From Caldipriscus sp964426895 (lineage in GTDB: Bacteria; Hydrothermota; Hydrothermia; LBFQ01): a DNA stretch of 11,447 nt. Under the pieces are notes generated by a model. The model was not told the DNA's origin. It saw only the letters and a program-made list of their open reading frames with translations, and searched no databases. This document shows positions 5,689 to 11,447 of this stretch, piece after piece (within the stretch, counting starts at the first letter, position 1; every line of letters starts with the position of its first letter). The stretch is taken from the NCBI GenBank assembly GCA_964426895.1, contig CAYRSH010000049.1, positions 1 through 11,447 of the forward strand. The letters run 5' to 3'. The position numbers and the translations under genes were made by a program.

Positions 5689-8019
5689 ATGCTCTTGGGT
5701 ATTTTGGTTTTGCAAGTTGATACCACAAGACCCATACCAAAGGAGGTTTATATAGGGGAAATACAGATTTTGGATGTTAAATGGACAAACCATCAGGTTA
5801 TAAGGAGTGCTTTGAGACTACAAAGGGGACAGAAACTAACCGCAATGGATTTCAAGCAGGCCCTTGATAGGGTTTGGAATTTGGGCATATTTGACGATAT
5901 AAAGGTTCTCGGTATGCTACGAAAGGATACCCTTGATATACTCTTTGTTTTTAAAGAGGCCCCGAGGGTAAAAAAGTTTGAGATAAAAGGGGCAAAAAAG
6001 GTTAAGGGGAAATCGCTACTTGATACATTAAACAAGGTTTTTAAGAACAAAGCCGCTACGGAGAGGAACATTTTTACGATGAAGAAAACCATTGAAAACA
6101 TTTACAAGAAAAAGGGTTATCTAAACGCCAAGGTTGATTACGAGATAGAGAGTCCGGATAAAAACGGAGAGGCGGTTATAATTTTCAAGGTGGAGGAAGG
6201 GGAAAAGTTTAAGGTGGGTTTTATAGACTTTAAGGGCAACAAAGTCTATTCATCCGCAACATTAAAAAAAATTTTGCACACAAAGGAATACAAGTGGTAT
6301 TTGAGGTTAACGAGTTGGTATGTGTTTAACGAGGATAAATGGGAAGAGGACATAAAAAGGGTTGAGGAGTTTTATCACAACCACGGATACCCGGAGGCAA
6401 AGATTGATTCTTTCTCCGTATATCCCTTAGAAAACGGTTATATGGGTATAGTTGTTTACATCACGGAGGGTAAAAAGTATAGGTTTGGGGATGTGTCCTT
6501 TGAGGGAAATGAGGTTTTTGATAGTAAAACCCTTGAAGAGAGGTTTAAAAGTATAGTTTTCAAAAAACCGGGTATATTTGATTGGTTGAAGTATAAGTTT
6601 TGGTATAGAGCTCCCCAGGCCTTAGAAAGGGGGTTATATTCAAAGGAAAGGTTTGAAATGGCAAGGGCGGAGGTTTTAGGGTTGTATGCGGATTCTGGTT
6701 ATATATACGCAAATCTCAAATACGACGAGAAGAAAGCTGACGGCAAGATAAGTTATAATTTTAACATTACGGAAAATTGGAGGGTTAGGGTCAGGTTTAT
6801 AGAGTTTGCGGATAACACGAGAACATACGATTACGTGATGCGTAGGGAATTTATGCTCTTTCCGGGGGATTACTTTTCCCGGGCATTACTCATGAGGAGT
6901 TTGAGGAACCTGTATTATCTCGGGTATTTTGAAAATGTCTTGCCGGATATTAGACCTATCCCCGGGGATTCCCAAAGGGTTGATCTTTTGGTAAGGGTTA
7001 AGGAGAGGCCAACGGGTCAGATAAGCGCAGGGGCGAGTTATAGCCAGTTGGAGGGTTTATTTGGGAATTTGGCATTGCAACAGCCAAACCTTTTTGGGAA
7101 GGGGCAATATGGAGAGATAAGGCTTGAATGGGGTGGTTATAGGAAGAACTTTTTAATATCTTTTAGGGAACCTTGGTTTTTAAACGGGCCCACCAGCCTT
7201 GGGGGGAGTGTGTATTATTTAACGCAATATTACTTTGATTTCTGGCAAAGAAAGGCGGGTATATCCGCCGATGTGGGTAGAAGGATTTTTGGTACATATT
7301 GGGGGTTTAATACGGGTTATAGGTTTGAAAGGTTGCAGGTTTTTAACATAGATAAAAAATACCAAGGACAACCCTTTTATGACTATTGGAAAAATAAAGA
7401 TGCTTTGTATATGTCATCCGCCACCGGAACGGTATATTACGATTCAAGGGATAGGATTTTTAATCCCATAAGCGGTTTAAGGGTTTCTTATCAGCTGGAT
7501 TTGGTGGGGGGACCTTTGGGTGGTGATGTGAATTTTTTAAGGCACTTTCCGGAAATTCAGTATTACAAACCCTTTCCATTCTTTGGTGGGGATAAACTTA
7601 TAAACGCTTTTAGAATTAGGGGAGGATTGTTAAACGGACTTTCAACCGATAAGGATATACCATTCTTTGAGTATTTCCTCCTCGGGGATGTGGGATTTTA
7701 CGGTTTGAGGGGGTACGACCTAAGAAGCGTTGGTACAAAGGTTGGTTATAATGTAATAGGCGGTAAAGTTTTTACGGTTTTAACATACGAGTTTAGGGTT
7801 AGGTTGAACGAGAACATATACCTTTTGGGATTCTTGGAAGGGGGGAATGCCTGGTGGGAGTTGAGGACGGTTGATATTAAAGACCTTAAAAGGTCTGCTG
7901 GTGTTGGCGTTAGGGCAAATATACCGATGCTGGGGATAATGGGGATAGATATAGGTTATGGGTTTGACGAACCTTCAAAGGGTTTTAGGCCGCACTTCCA
8001 AATAGGGACAACATTTTAA
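5689..8019 (+). CDS. bamA: Outer-membrane protein assembly factor BamA (Omp85)
   Basis: BamA is the core of the machine that folds beta-barrel proteins into the outer membrane. The 776-residue product has a very short leader (MLLGILVLQ). Five POTRA-like periplasmic domains follow at about residues 19-90, 92-170, 173-262, 263-363 and 365-440, then a C-terminal 16-strand-type barrel from about 443 to 776. The lid-loop motif usually written VRGF/Y appears as LRGY at 673-676, and the last residue is phenylalanine, as expected for the outer-membrane beta-signal. Linker sequences such as VEEGEKF (168-174) and ITEGKKYRFGDVSFEGN mark POTRA borders. The gene is followed after 3 bp by a lipoprotein gene, suggesting one transcript. 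A TamA-like homologue is less likely, given five POTRA domains. Confidence 0.93.
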   Translation: MLLGILVLQVDTTRPIPKEVYIGEIQILDVKWTNHQVIRSALRLQRGQKLTAMDFKQALDRVWNLGIFDDIKVLGMLRKDTLDILFVFKEAPRVKKFEIKGAKKVKGKSLLDTLNKVFKNKAATERNIFTMKKTIENIYKKKGYLNAKVDYEIESPDKNGEAVIIFKVEEGEKFKVGFIDFKGNKVYSSATLKKILHTKEYKWYLRLTSWYVFNEDKWEEDIKRVEEFYHNHGYPEAKIDSFSVYPLENGYMGIVVYITEGKKYRFGDVSFEGNEVFDSKTLEERFKSIVFKKPGIFDWLKYKFWYRAPQALERGLYSKERFEMARAEVLGLYADSGYIYANLKYDEKKADGKISYNFNITENWRVRVRFIEFADNTRTYDYVMRREFMLFPGDYFSRALLMRSLRNLYYLGYFENVLPDIRPIPGDSQRVDLLVRVKERPTGQISAGASYSQLEGLFGNLALQQPNLFGKGQYGEIRLEWGGYRKNFLISFREPWFLNGPTSLGGSVYYLTQYYFDFWQRKAGISADVGRRIFGTYWGFNTGYRFERLQVFNIDKKYQGQPFYDYWKNKDALYMSSATGTVYYDSRDRIFNPISGLRVSYQLDLVGGPLGGDVNFLRHFPEIQYYKPFPFFGGDKLINAFRIRGGLLNGLSTDKDIPFFEYFLLGDVGFYGLRGYDLRSVGTKVGYNVIGGKVFTVLTYEFRVRLNENIYLLGFLEGGNAWWELRTVDIKDLKRSAGVGVRANIPMLGIMGIDIGYGFDEPSKGFRPHFQIGTTF

Positions 8020-8022
8020 AGT

Positions 8023-9024
8023 ATGAAAAGATTACTCCTAATACTACCGGTTTTATCGGGGTGTTTTGGAGGGGGTAGAGATGTAAAGGTACAAAAAACC
8101 TTCACAAACGATATACAGGTGTTCTTTACAAGAGAGGATACGGTTTTAAATGTCATAGTGGGGTTGATAAACTCATCGCGCAAAACATTACAAATAGCAA
8201 TATATGAAATAGACCACCCGGATGTAGTGAAGGCGATCATAGAGGCGAAAAAGAGGGGTGTAAAAGTTGAGATGGTTATGGACGATAGGATGAAGAAAGA
8301 ATGGGCGGAGAAAAAACTGGAAAGCGAAGGAATTCCAATAGTTTTTGATGATAGGAAACCCTATATGCATAACAAGTTTGCTGTAATAGATTCGCAATTG
8401 GTATTAACGGGTTCAACAAACTTTACAGAGAGTGAAATATACAGAAACGATAACAATTTGGTGGTTATAAATTCCCGCCTCGTAGCGGAGAACTATTTAA
8501 AGGAGTTTTACGAGATGTTTGAGGATAAAAAATTCGGGGCTTTATTTCCGAGGAATACCGATTGTTGCTTTAAAGTTGGGCCTTATAGGGTAGAGGTTTA
8601 TTTCTCACCGGAGGATGATATAGAGGCGAGGATTATAAAAATCCTCAATACTGCCAGAAGAAATATAAAATTTGCGGCCTTTTCCTTTACCGATAACGAA
8701 TTGGGTAATGCCTTGGTTTATGCTAAGAAAAGGGGTGTTAATGTTGTGGGAGTTATTGAAAGTAAAAGTTTAAAAAATAGGGGTTCTGAGTATAGGAAAC
8801 TTATTAGAAACGGCATAGAGGTTTTGGCTGATGGAAACCCGTACAATATGCACTCAAAATACATTATATTGGATGATAGCATTGTTATAACGGGTTCGTA
8901 TAACTTTTCAAAGAATGCCCAGGAGTTTAACGATGAAAATGTCGTTATAATTTTTAGTAAGGCGATAGCCGAAAGGTTTTCCGAGAATTTCAACAGGATT
9001 TACGGAGAGGCAAAAATGAGATAA
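8023..9024 (+). CDS. Phospholipase-D-superfamily lipoprotein with two HKD motifs
   Basis: The 333-residue protein starts MKRLLLILPVLSGC. This is a lipoprotein signal with lipobox L-S-G-C, and C14 would become the lipidated residue. Two complete HxKx4D motifs follow: H116/K118/D123 with GSTNF behind it, and H277/K279/D284 with GSYNF behind it. Each half is a Nuc-like domain (about residues 30-160 and 190-325), so both catalytic halves are on one chain. The superfamily includes phospholipase D, cardiolipin synthase and the Nuc/BfiL nucleases; the lack of cardiolipin-synthase membrane helices and the compact size favour a nuclease or phosphodiesterase, but the substrate cannot be told. It follows bamA by 3 bp with no ribosome binding site, so coupling to bamA translation is likely. 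It is presumably anchored to a membrane facing the periplasm. Confidence 0.88.
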   Translation: MKRLLLILPVLSGCFGGGRDVKVQKTFTNDIQVFFTREDTVLNVIVGLINSSRKTLQIAIYEIDHPDVVKAIIEAKKRGVKVEMVMDDRMKKEWAEKKLESEGIPIVFDDRKPYMHNKFAVIDSQLVLTGSTNFTESEIYRNDNNLVVINSRLVAENYLKEFYEMFEDKKFGALFPRNTDCCFKVGPYRVEVYFSPEDDIEARIIKILNTARRNIKFAAFSFTDNELGNALVYAKKRGVNVVGVIESKSLKNRGSEYRKLIRNGIEVLADGNPYNMHSKYIILDDSIVITGSYNFSKNAQEFNDENVVIIFSKAIAERFSENFNRIYGEAKMR

Positions 9025-9033
9025 CAACAACTT

Positions 9034-9039
9034 TAAAAT
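9034..9039 (+). promoter_or_regulatory. Putative -10 box (TAAAAT) of the outer-membrane barrel gene
   Basis: TAAAAT is followed by atccgct (7 nt) and ATG at 9047, within the 22-bp gap after the lipoprotein gene. The 13-base tail ATCCGCT plus ATG makes it a close match to the tRNA and DUF1858 boxes. It would allow the barrel gene to be transcribed separately from bamA. Confidence 0.58.
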
Positions 9040-9046
9040 ATCCGCT

Positions 9047-9655
9047 ATGCTTTGGATAATATCCTCAATGGATTTATCCTTTGGGGTTCATGGCAGGATT
9101 CCCTTTGAAGAGTTTTCAAATTTCGCGTCAACCGGCATAGGGGCCGATATGGGTTTTAGGTATTTCTTTGGGATAAGTCAATTATTCGGGGCGGGTTTGG
9201 AAACGGGATATACTTATTTTTTCCAAAAGCCATTTTCTGACAGTAGCGACAAGGTTAAACTGAAAAGAACCAGCCAAACAAACTACATTCCCCTTTCCTT
9301 AAACATGCTTATGAAATTTTATATCGGTGAAAATATGTATGCCCTGGTTAGTTTGGGAGGGGGTGGGAATTACACGATTTTAAACACAAAATATTCATTA
9401 TACCTTTATGATACAACACAAAACGCATGGCAAGAAATAGCAAAGGATAAAAGCGAGCAGTATAAAAGTTTTGGTTACCTTTTGAATTTTGGTTTTGCTT
9501 TGAGGCTTGAAGATTTTGATATATTTACGGGTGTGAATATTTTTTCTTTAAAATTCAAAAAGGTGAATTTTTCTACGGGGGATTTGGAGGAGGTTAATGT
9601 TGCTTATAGCAATTTCTACTTCGGGGCGAGGTATTATATGAAGTTTGGTATATGA
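9047..9655 (+). CDS. Small outer-membrane beta-barrel protein (OmpA/porin-like barrel)
   Basis: The 202-residue product has a short hydrophobic start (MLWIISSMDLSFG) and then alternating hydrophobic and polar residues with many aromatic residues at predicted strand ends. Examples are GADMGFRYFFG, GAGLETGYTYFF, YALVSLGGGGNYTIL and FYFGARYYMKFGI. This pattern suggests an eight-strand barrel of the 'outer membrane protein beta-barrel' family common in Bacteroidetes/FCB-type bacteria. The chain ends in isoleucine, with the aromatic residue two positions earlier, which is a weak beta-signal. No enzymatic residues are evident. The start is bracketed by an in-frame TGA at 9017-9019 with no other start codon between. 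Its stop overlaps the next gene's ATG (ATGA). Confidence 0.75.
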   Translation: MLWIISSMDLSFGVHGRIPFEEFSNFASTGIGADMGFRYFFGISQLFGAGLETGYTYFFQKPFSDSSDKVKLKRTSQTNYIPLSLNMLMKFYIGENMYALVSLGGGGNYTILNTKYSLYLYDTTQNAWQEIAKDKSEQYKSFGYLLNFGFALRLEDFDIFTGVNIFSLKFKKVNFSTGDLEEVNVAYSNFYFGARYYMKFGI

Positions 9656-10233
9656 GGCCGAGGATTTTATTGGCAACATCCAATAAGCATAAGGTTTTTG
9701 AGATAAAATCCATTGTGGGAATATGCATAGATGTTTATTCCTTTTCGGATTTTGGATTAAGCACACCCGATGAAACGGGTAAAACATTGGAGGAAAACGC
9801 TTTAATAAAGGCTAAATTTGGATATAACAATACCGGAATCCCTTCAATTGGGGAGGATACGGGTTTGTTTGTGGATGCCTTAAACGGAGCCCCGGGGATA
9901 TACTCTTCCAGATTTGCCGGAAAGGGCGCAACGGATAGGGATAACAGGGAAAAACTTTTGTATCTGTTAAAAAACGAAGATAATAGAAAGGCGAGGTTTA
10001 TAACTGTAATTGCTTATTACGATGGGAAAGGGACGGAATTTTTTAAAGGGGTTTTGGAAGGGGAGATTACAAAAAAGGAAAGGGGTAAATACGGTTTTGG
10101 ATACGACCCGATATTCATACCAGAGGGATACGATAAAACCCTTGCAGAAATGACACCCGAGGAAAAAAACAAAATAAGCCACAGGTTTAAAGCGCTGCTA
10201 AAATTCTTAAAATGGTACATACGGGTTTTGTAG
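9652..10233 (+). CDS. rdgB: RdgB/HAM1-family non-canonical purine NTP pyrophosphatase
   Basis: The enzyme hydrolyses ITP, dITP and XTP to monophosphates plus pyrophosphate, preventing mutagenic bases from entering DNA and RNA. The 193-residue length is standard. The N-terminal ATSNKHKVFEI (S10, N11, K14) is the nucleotide-binding start of the family, and EDTGLFVDALNGAPGIYSSR contains the catalytic aspartate region (E68-D69). GKYGFGYDPIFIP and the C-terminal SHRFKAL are the other conserved blocks. The start overlaps the barrel-gene stop by four bases (ATGA), with no clear ribosome binding site. The 3' end overlaps the deacetylase gene by 22 bp, so the barrel gene, rdgB and the deacetylase gene probably form an operon. 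Confidence 0.95.
   Translation: MRPRILLATSNKHKVFEIKSIVGICIDVYSFSDFGLSTPDETGKTLEENALIKAKFGYNNTGIPSIGEDTGLFVDALNGAPGIYSSRFAGKGATDRDNREKLLYLLKNEDNRKARFITVIAYYDGKGTEFFKGVLEGEITKKERGKYGFGYDPIFIPEGYDKTLAEMTPEEKNKISHRFKALLKFLKWYIRVL
10199..10204 (+). promoter_or_regulatory. Possible internal -10 box (TAAAAT) of the deacetylase gene, inside rdgB
   Basis: TAAAAT within the last codons of rdgB is followed by tcttaaa (7 nt) and the deacetylase ATG at 10212. The spacing matches the other boxes, but the surrounding Leu-Lys codons are naturally AT-rich, so chance is a real possibility. Confidence 0.35.
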
Positions 10234-11318
10234 ATACATCACCGTTTTGGAAATACTCTTATGGGGAATACCATCCGCTAAAAATGTATAGACTATATTT
10301 AACCCAAGAATTGCAAAGGTTGAAGGGTTTGCTAAATTTCGTTGATGTTCTTTATCCAAAAATGGCCGATTTACAATTGGTTAAAAAATTCCACGAAGAG
10401 GATTATTTAAATGTATTAGAGATTGCCGATAAAGGTGAATGGAGGGACTATATGATATATTACGGTTTGGGAACGGGTGATTGTCCGGTTGTTCCGGGAA
10501 TATATACGGCTTCACTTCTGGCGGCCGGTTCATCACAGGTTGCCGCCGAATACATAAACTCAGGGGGAAATAGGGCGTTTAACATGGCGGGGGGATTACA
10601 CCACGCTATGCCGGATAAAGCGAGCGGTTTTTGTTATATAAACGACCCGGTAGTTGCAATATATAAACTCCTTGAAAGATTTGATAAAGTTTTATACCTT
10701 GATATAGACGCCCATCATGGGGATGGTGTTCAAGAGGCTTTTTACAAGGATAGTAGGGTTTTAACCATAAGCACACACGAAAGCGGTAAGTATTTGTTTC
10801 CAGGGACGGGATTTGAAGATGAAATGGGAGAAGGTGAGGGTTTCGGATACGCTTTAAACTTTCCCTTCCCTCCAAATTCCGGAGATGATGTGTTTATATG
10901 GGCGTTTGAAAATGTTATCAAGAAAGCTATACGGAGATTCAACCCGTCGGTTGTGGTTCTACAAAGCGGTGCGGATGCGATAAGAAATGACCCTTTAACA
11001 CATTGGAATTTAACTACAAACTCCTACATTCATGTTTATGATTTTGTCCTTTCTTTAAACATCCCAATTTTGGCCTTGGGAGGTGGCGGTTATAATGTGG
11101 GAAATGTTTGCAGGCTATGGACTATATTGCTTTCAAAAATGCTAAATGTTAGTATAAGTAATGAAATTCCAAGGGAATGGAAGGAAAAAGCCTCAAAATA
11201 CTATGTGAATATAGACCACATATTTGACGAGGAAACTACGGAATCCAATAACCACATTTGGAATGAAGTTAAGAAGGTTGCCGATTATCTCAATATGAAT
11301 CACCCTCTTTTAAAATAA
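10212..11318 (+). CDS. AcuC/histone-deacetylase-family zinc-dependent deacetylase
   Basis: The 368-residue cytoplasmic enzyme has the complete arginase-deacetylase active site. It has the tandem histidines H130-H131 in GGLHHAMPDKASGFCYIND, zinc ligands D166 and H168 in DIDAHHGDG, the third zinc ligand D255 in QSGADA, and the transition-state tyrosine Y294 in GGGGYN. In bacteria, homologues such as AcuC deacetylate acetyl-CoA synthetase or act on acetylated polyamines. The length and the HPLKMYRL N-terminal motif fit the AcuC/class I branch better than polyamine amidohydrolases, but the substrate is unproven. The start at 10212 overlaps rdgB by 22 bp; the next ATG (residue 25) would delete the conserved N-terminal TGF and HPLK segments. 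Confidence 0.92.
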   Translation: MVHTGFVDTSPFWKYSYGEYHPLKMYRLYLTQELQRLKGLLNFVDVLYPKMADLQLVKKFHEEDYLNVLEIADKGEWRDYMIYYGLGTGDCPVVPGIYTASLLAAGSSQVAAEYINSGGNRAFNMAGGLHHAMPDKASGFCYINDPVVAIYKLLERFDKVLYLDIDAHHGDGVQEAFYKDSRVLTISTHESGKYLFPGTGFEDEMGEGEGFGYALNFPFPPNSGDDVFIWAFENVIKKAIRRFNPSVVVLQSGADAIRNDPLTHWNLTTNSYIHVYDFVLSLNIPILALGGGGYNVGNVCRLWTILLSKMLNVSISNEIPREWKEKASKYYVNIDHIFDEETTESNNHIWNEVKKVADYLNMNHPLLK

Positions 11319-11447
11319 AAAAGCATCGGATATATCAGTTTATGGGCGTGCGAAACAGAATAATAAATCCCTTAACCCACCCACGGGATTAGAAAAAAAT
11401 TATGGTTTAGGTGAAGGGAGGGAAGGGATAGGAGGGGTAAATAATAA
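11319..11447. other. Intergenic tail with G-rich tract (putative G-quadruplex at 11416-11437)
   Basis: No gene, tRNA or clear terminator is seen after the deacetylase stop. A six-base inverted repeat (AATCCC at 11366-11371, GGGATT at 11385-11390) has a 13-nt loop and no T-run behind it. Close to the window end, four runs of three or more G (11416-11418, 11420-11422, 11425-11427, 11434-11437), separated by 1, 2 and 6 nt, fit the G3N1-7 quadruplex rule on the plus strand. What follows beyond 11447 is unknown. Confidence 0.45.

Noticed and set aside
9353..9368. G-rich stretch in the barrel gene as a second quadruplex
   Set aside because: It has only three separable G-runs, and they are explained by Gly codons in LGGGGN.
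11366..11390. Inverted repeat AATCCC/GGGATT as terminator of the deacetylase gene
   Set aside because: The stem is only 6 bp with a 13-nt loop, and it is followed by A-rich rather than T-rich sequence.
11342..11392. Sixteen-codon rightward frame (MGVRNRIINPLTHPRD)
   Set aside because: It is too short, has no TAAAAT box at the expected distance and no ribosome binding site.
1..11447. CRISPR array, insertion sequence, phage or toxin-antitoxin system
   Set aside because: I found no spaced direct repeats, transposase or integrase motifs, terminal inverted repeats or small paired genes. The tRNA is followed directly by nuoH with no integration scar or duplicated tRNA end.

Overview
The window looks like chromosomal housekeeping DNA from a Gram-negative (diderm) bacterium with a compact, AT-rich genome. 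It carries BamA, a second outer-membrane barrel, a lipoprotein, a NuoH subunit and a menaquinone-type electron-transfer protein. Heavy use of AGG and ATA codons and Lys/Glu-rich proteins suggest a thermophile. The lineage cannot be fixed from the sequence; a candidate phylum near the FCB group (for example WOR-3-like bacteria) is a guess. No insertion sequence, phage gene, CRISPR array or defence island was found.

Layout. Positions 1-18 hold what may be the first codons of a leftward gene, divergent from a rightward SAM methyltransferase (73-693). That gene meets a leftward DUF5683-type membrane protein (694-1080) end to end. Upstream of the latter is the C-terminal part of a second leftward methyltransferase, cut by a 100-N assembly gap (1405-1504). 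A large rightward gene (1561-3558) encodes a membrane-anchored iron-sulfur oxidoreductase of the EMO/HdrD type. A leftward cluster follows, in transcription order: DUF1858 protein (5621-5382), tRNA-Val(GAC) (5354-5281), nuoH, acpS and a ComEA-like helix-hairpin-helix protein (ending at 3548). A rightward series then begins at 5689: bamA, a phospholipase-D-family lipoprotein, a small outer-membrane barrel, an RdgB-type nucleotide pyrophosphatase, and an AcuC/HDAC-type deacetylase ending at 11318. The last 129 bases are non-coding as far as can be seen and end in a G-rich tract.

How the parts fit. The rightward series combines envelope biogenesis (BamA, lipoprotein, barrel) with nucleotide-pool cleaning (RdgB) and lysine deacetylation. 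The leftward cluster mixes respiration (NuoH), lipid-carrier activation (AcpS) and DNA binding (ComEA-like).

The most interesting signal is in the control sequences. Nearly every gene that begins a transcription unit has a TAAAAT (once TAGAAT) hexamer ending only 7-9 nt before its ATG, and no Shine-Dalgarno sequence. This is the spacing expected of a -10 box driving leaderless mRNA. Several boxes share a following CGCT block that also sits behind the tRNA -10 box. In addition, nuoH starts with TTG one nucleotide after the tRNA-Val 3' end, so tRNA 3' processing would itself yield an almost leaderless nuoH mRNA.
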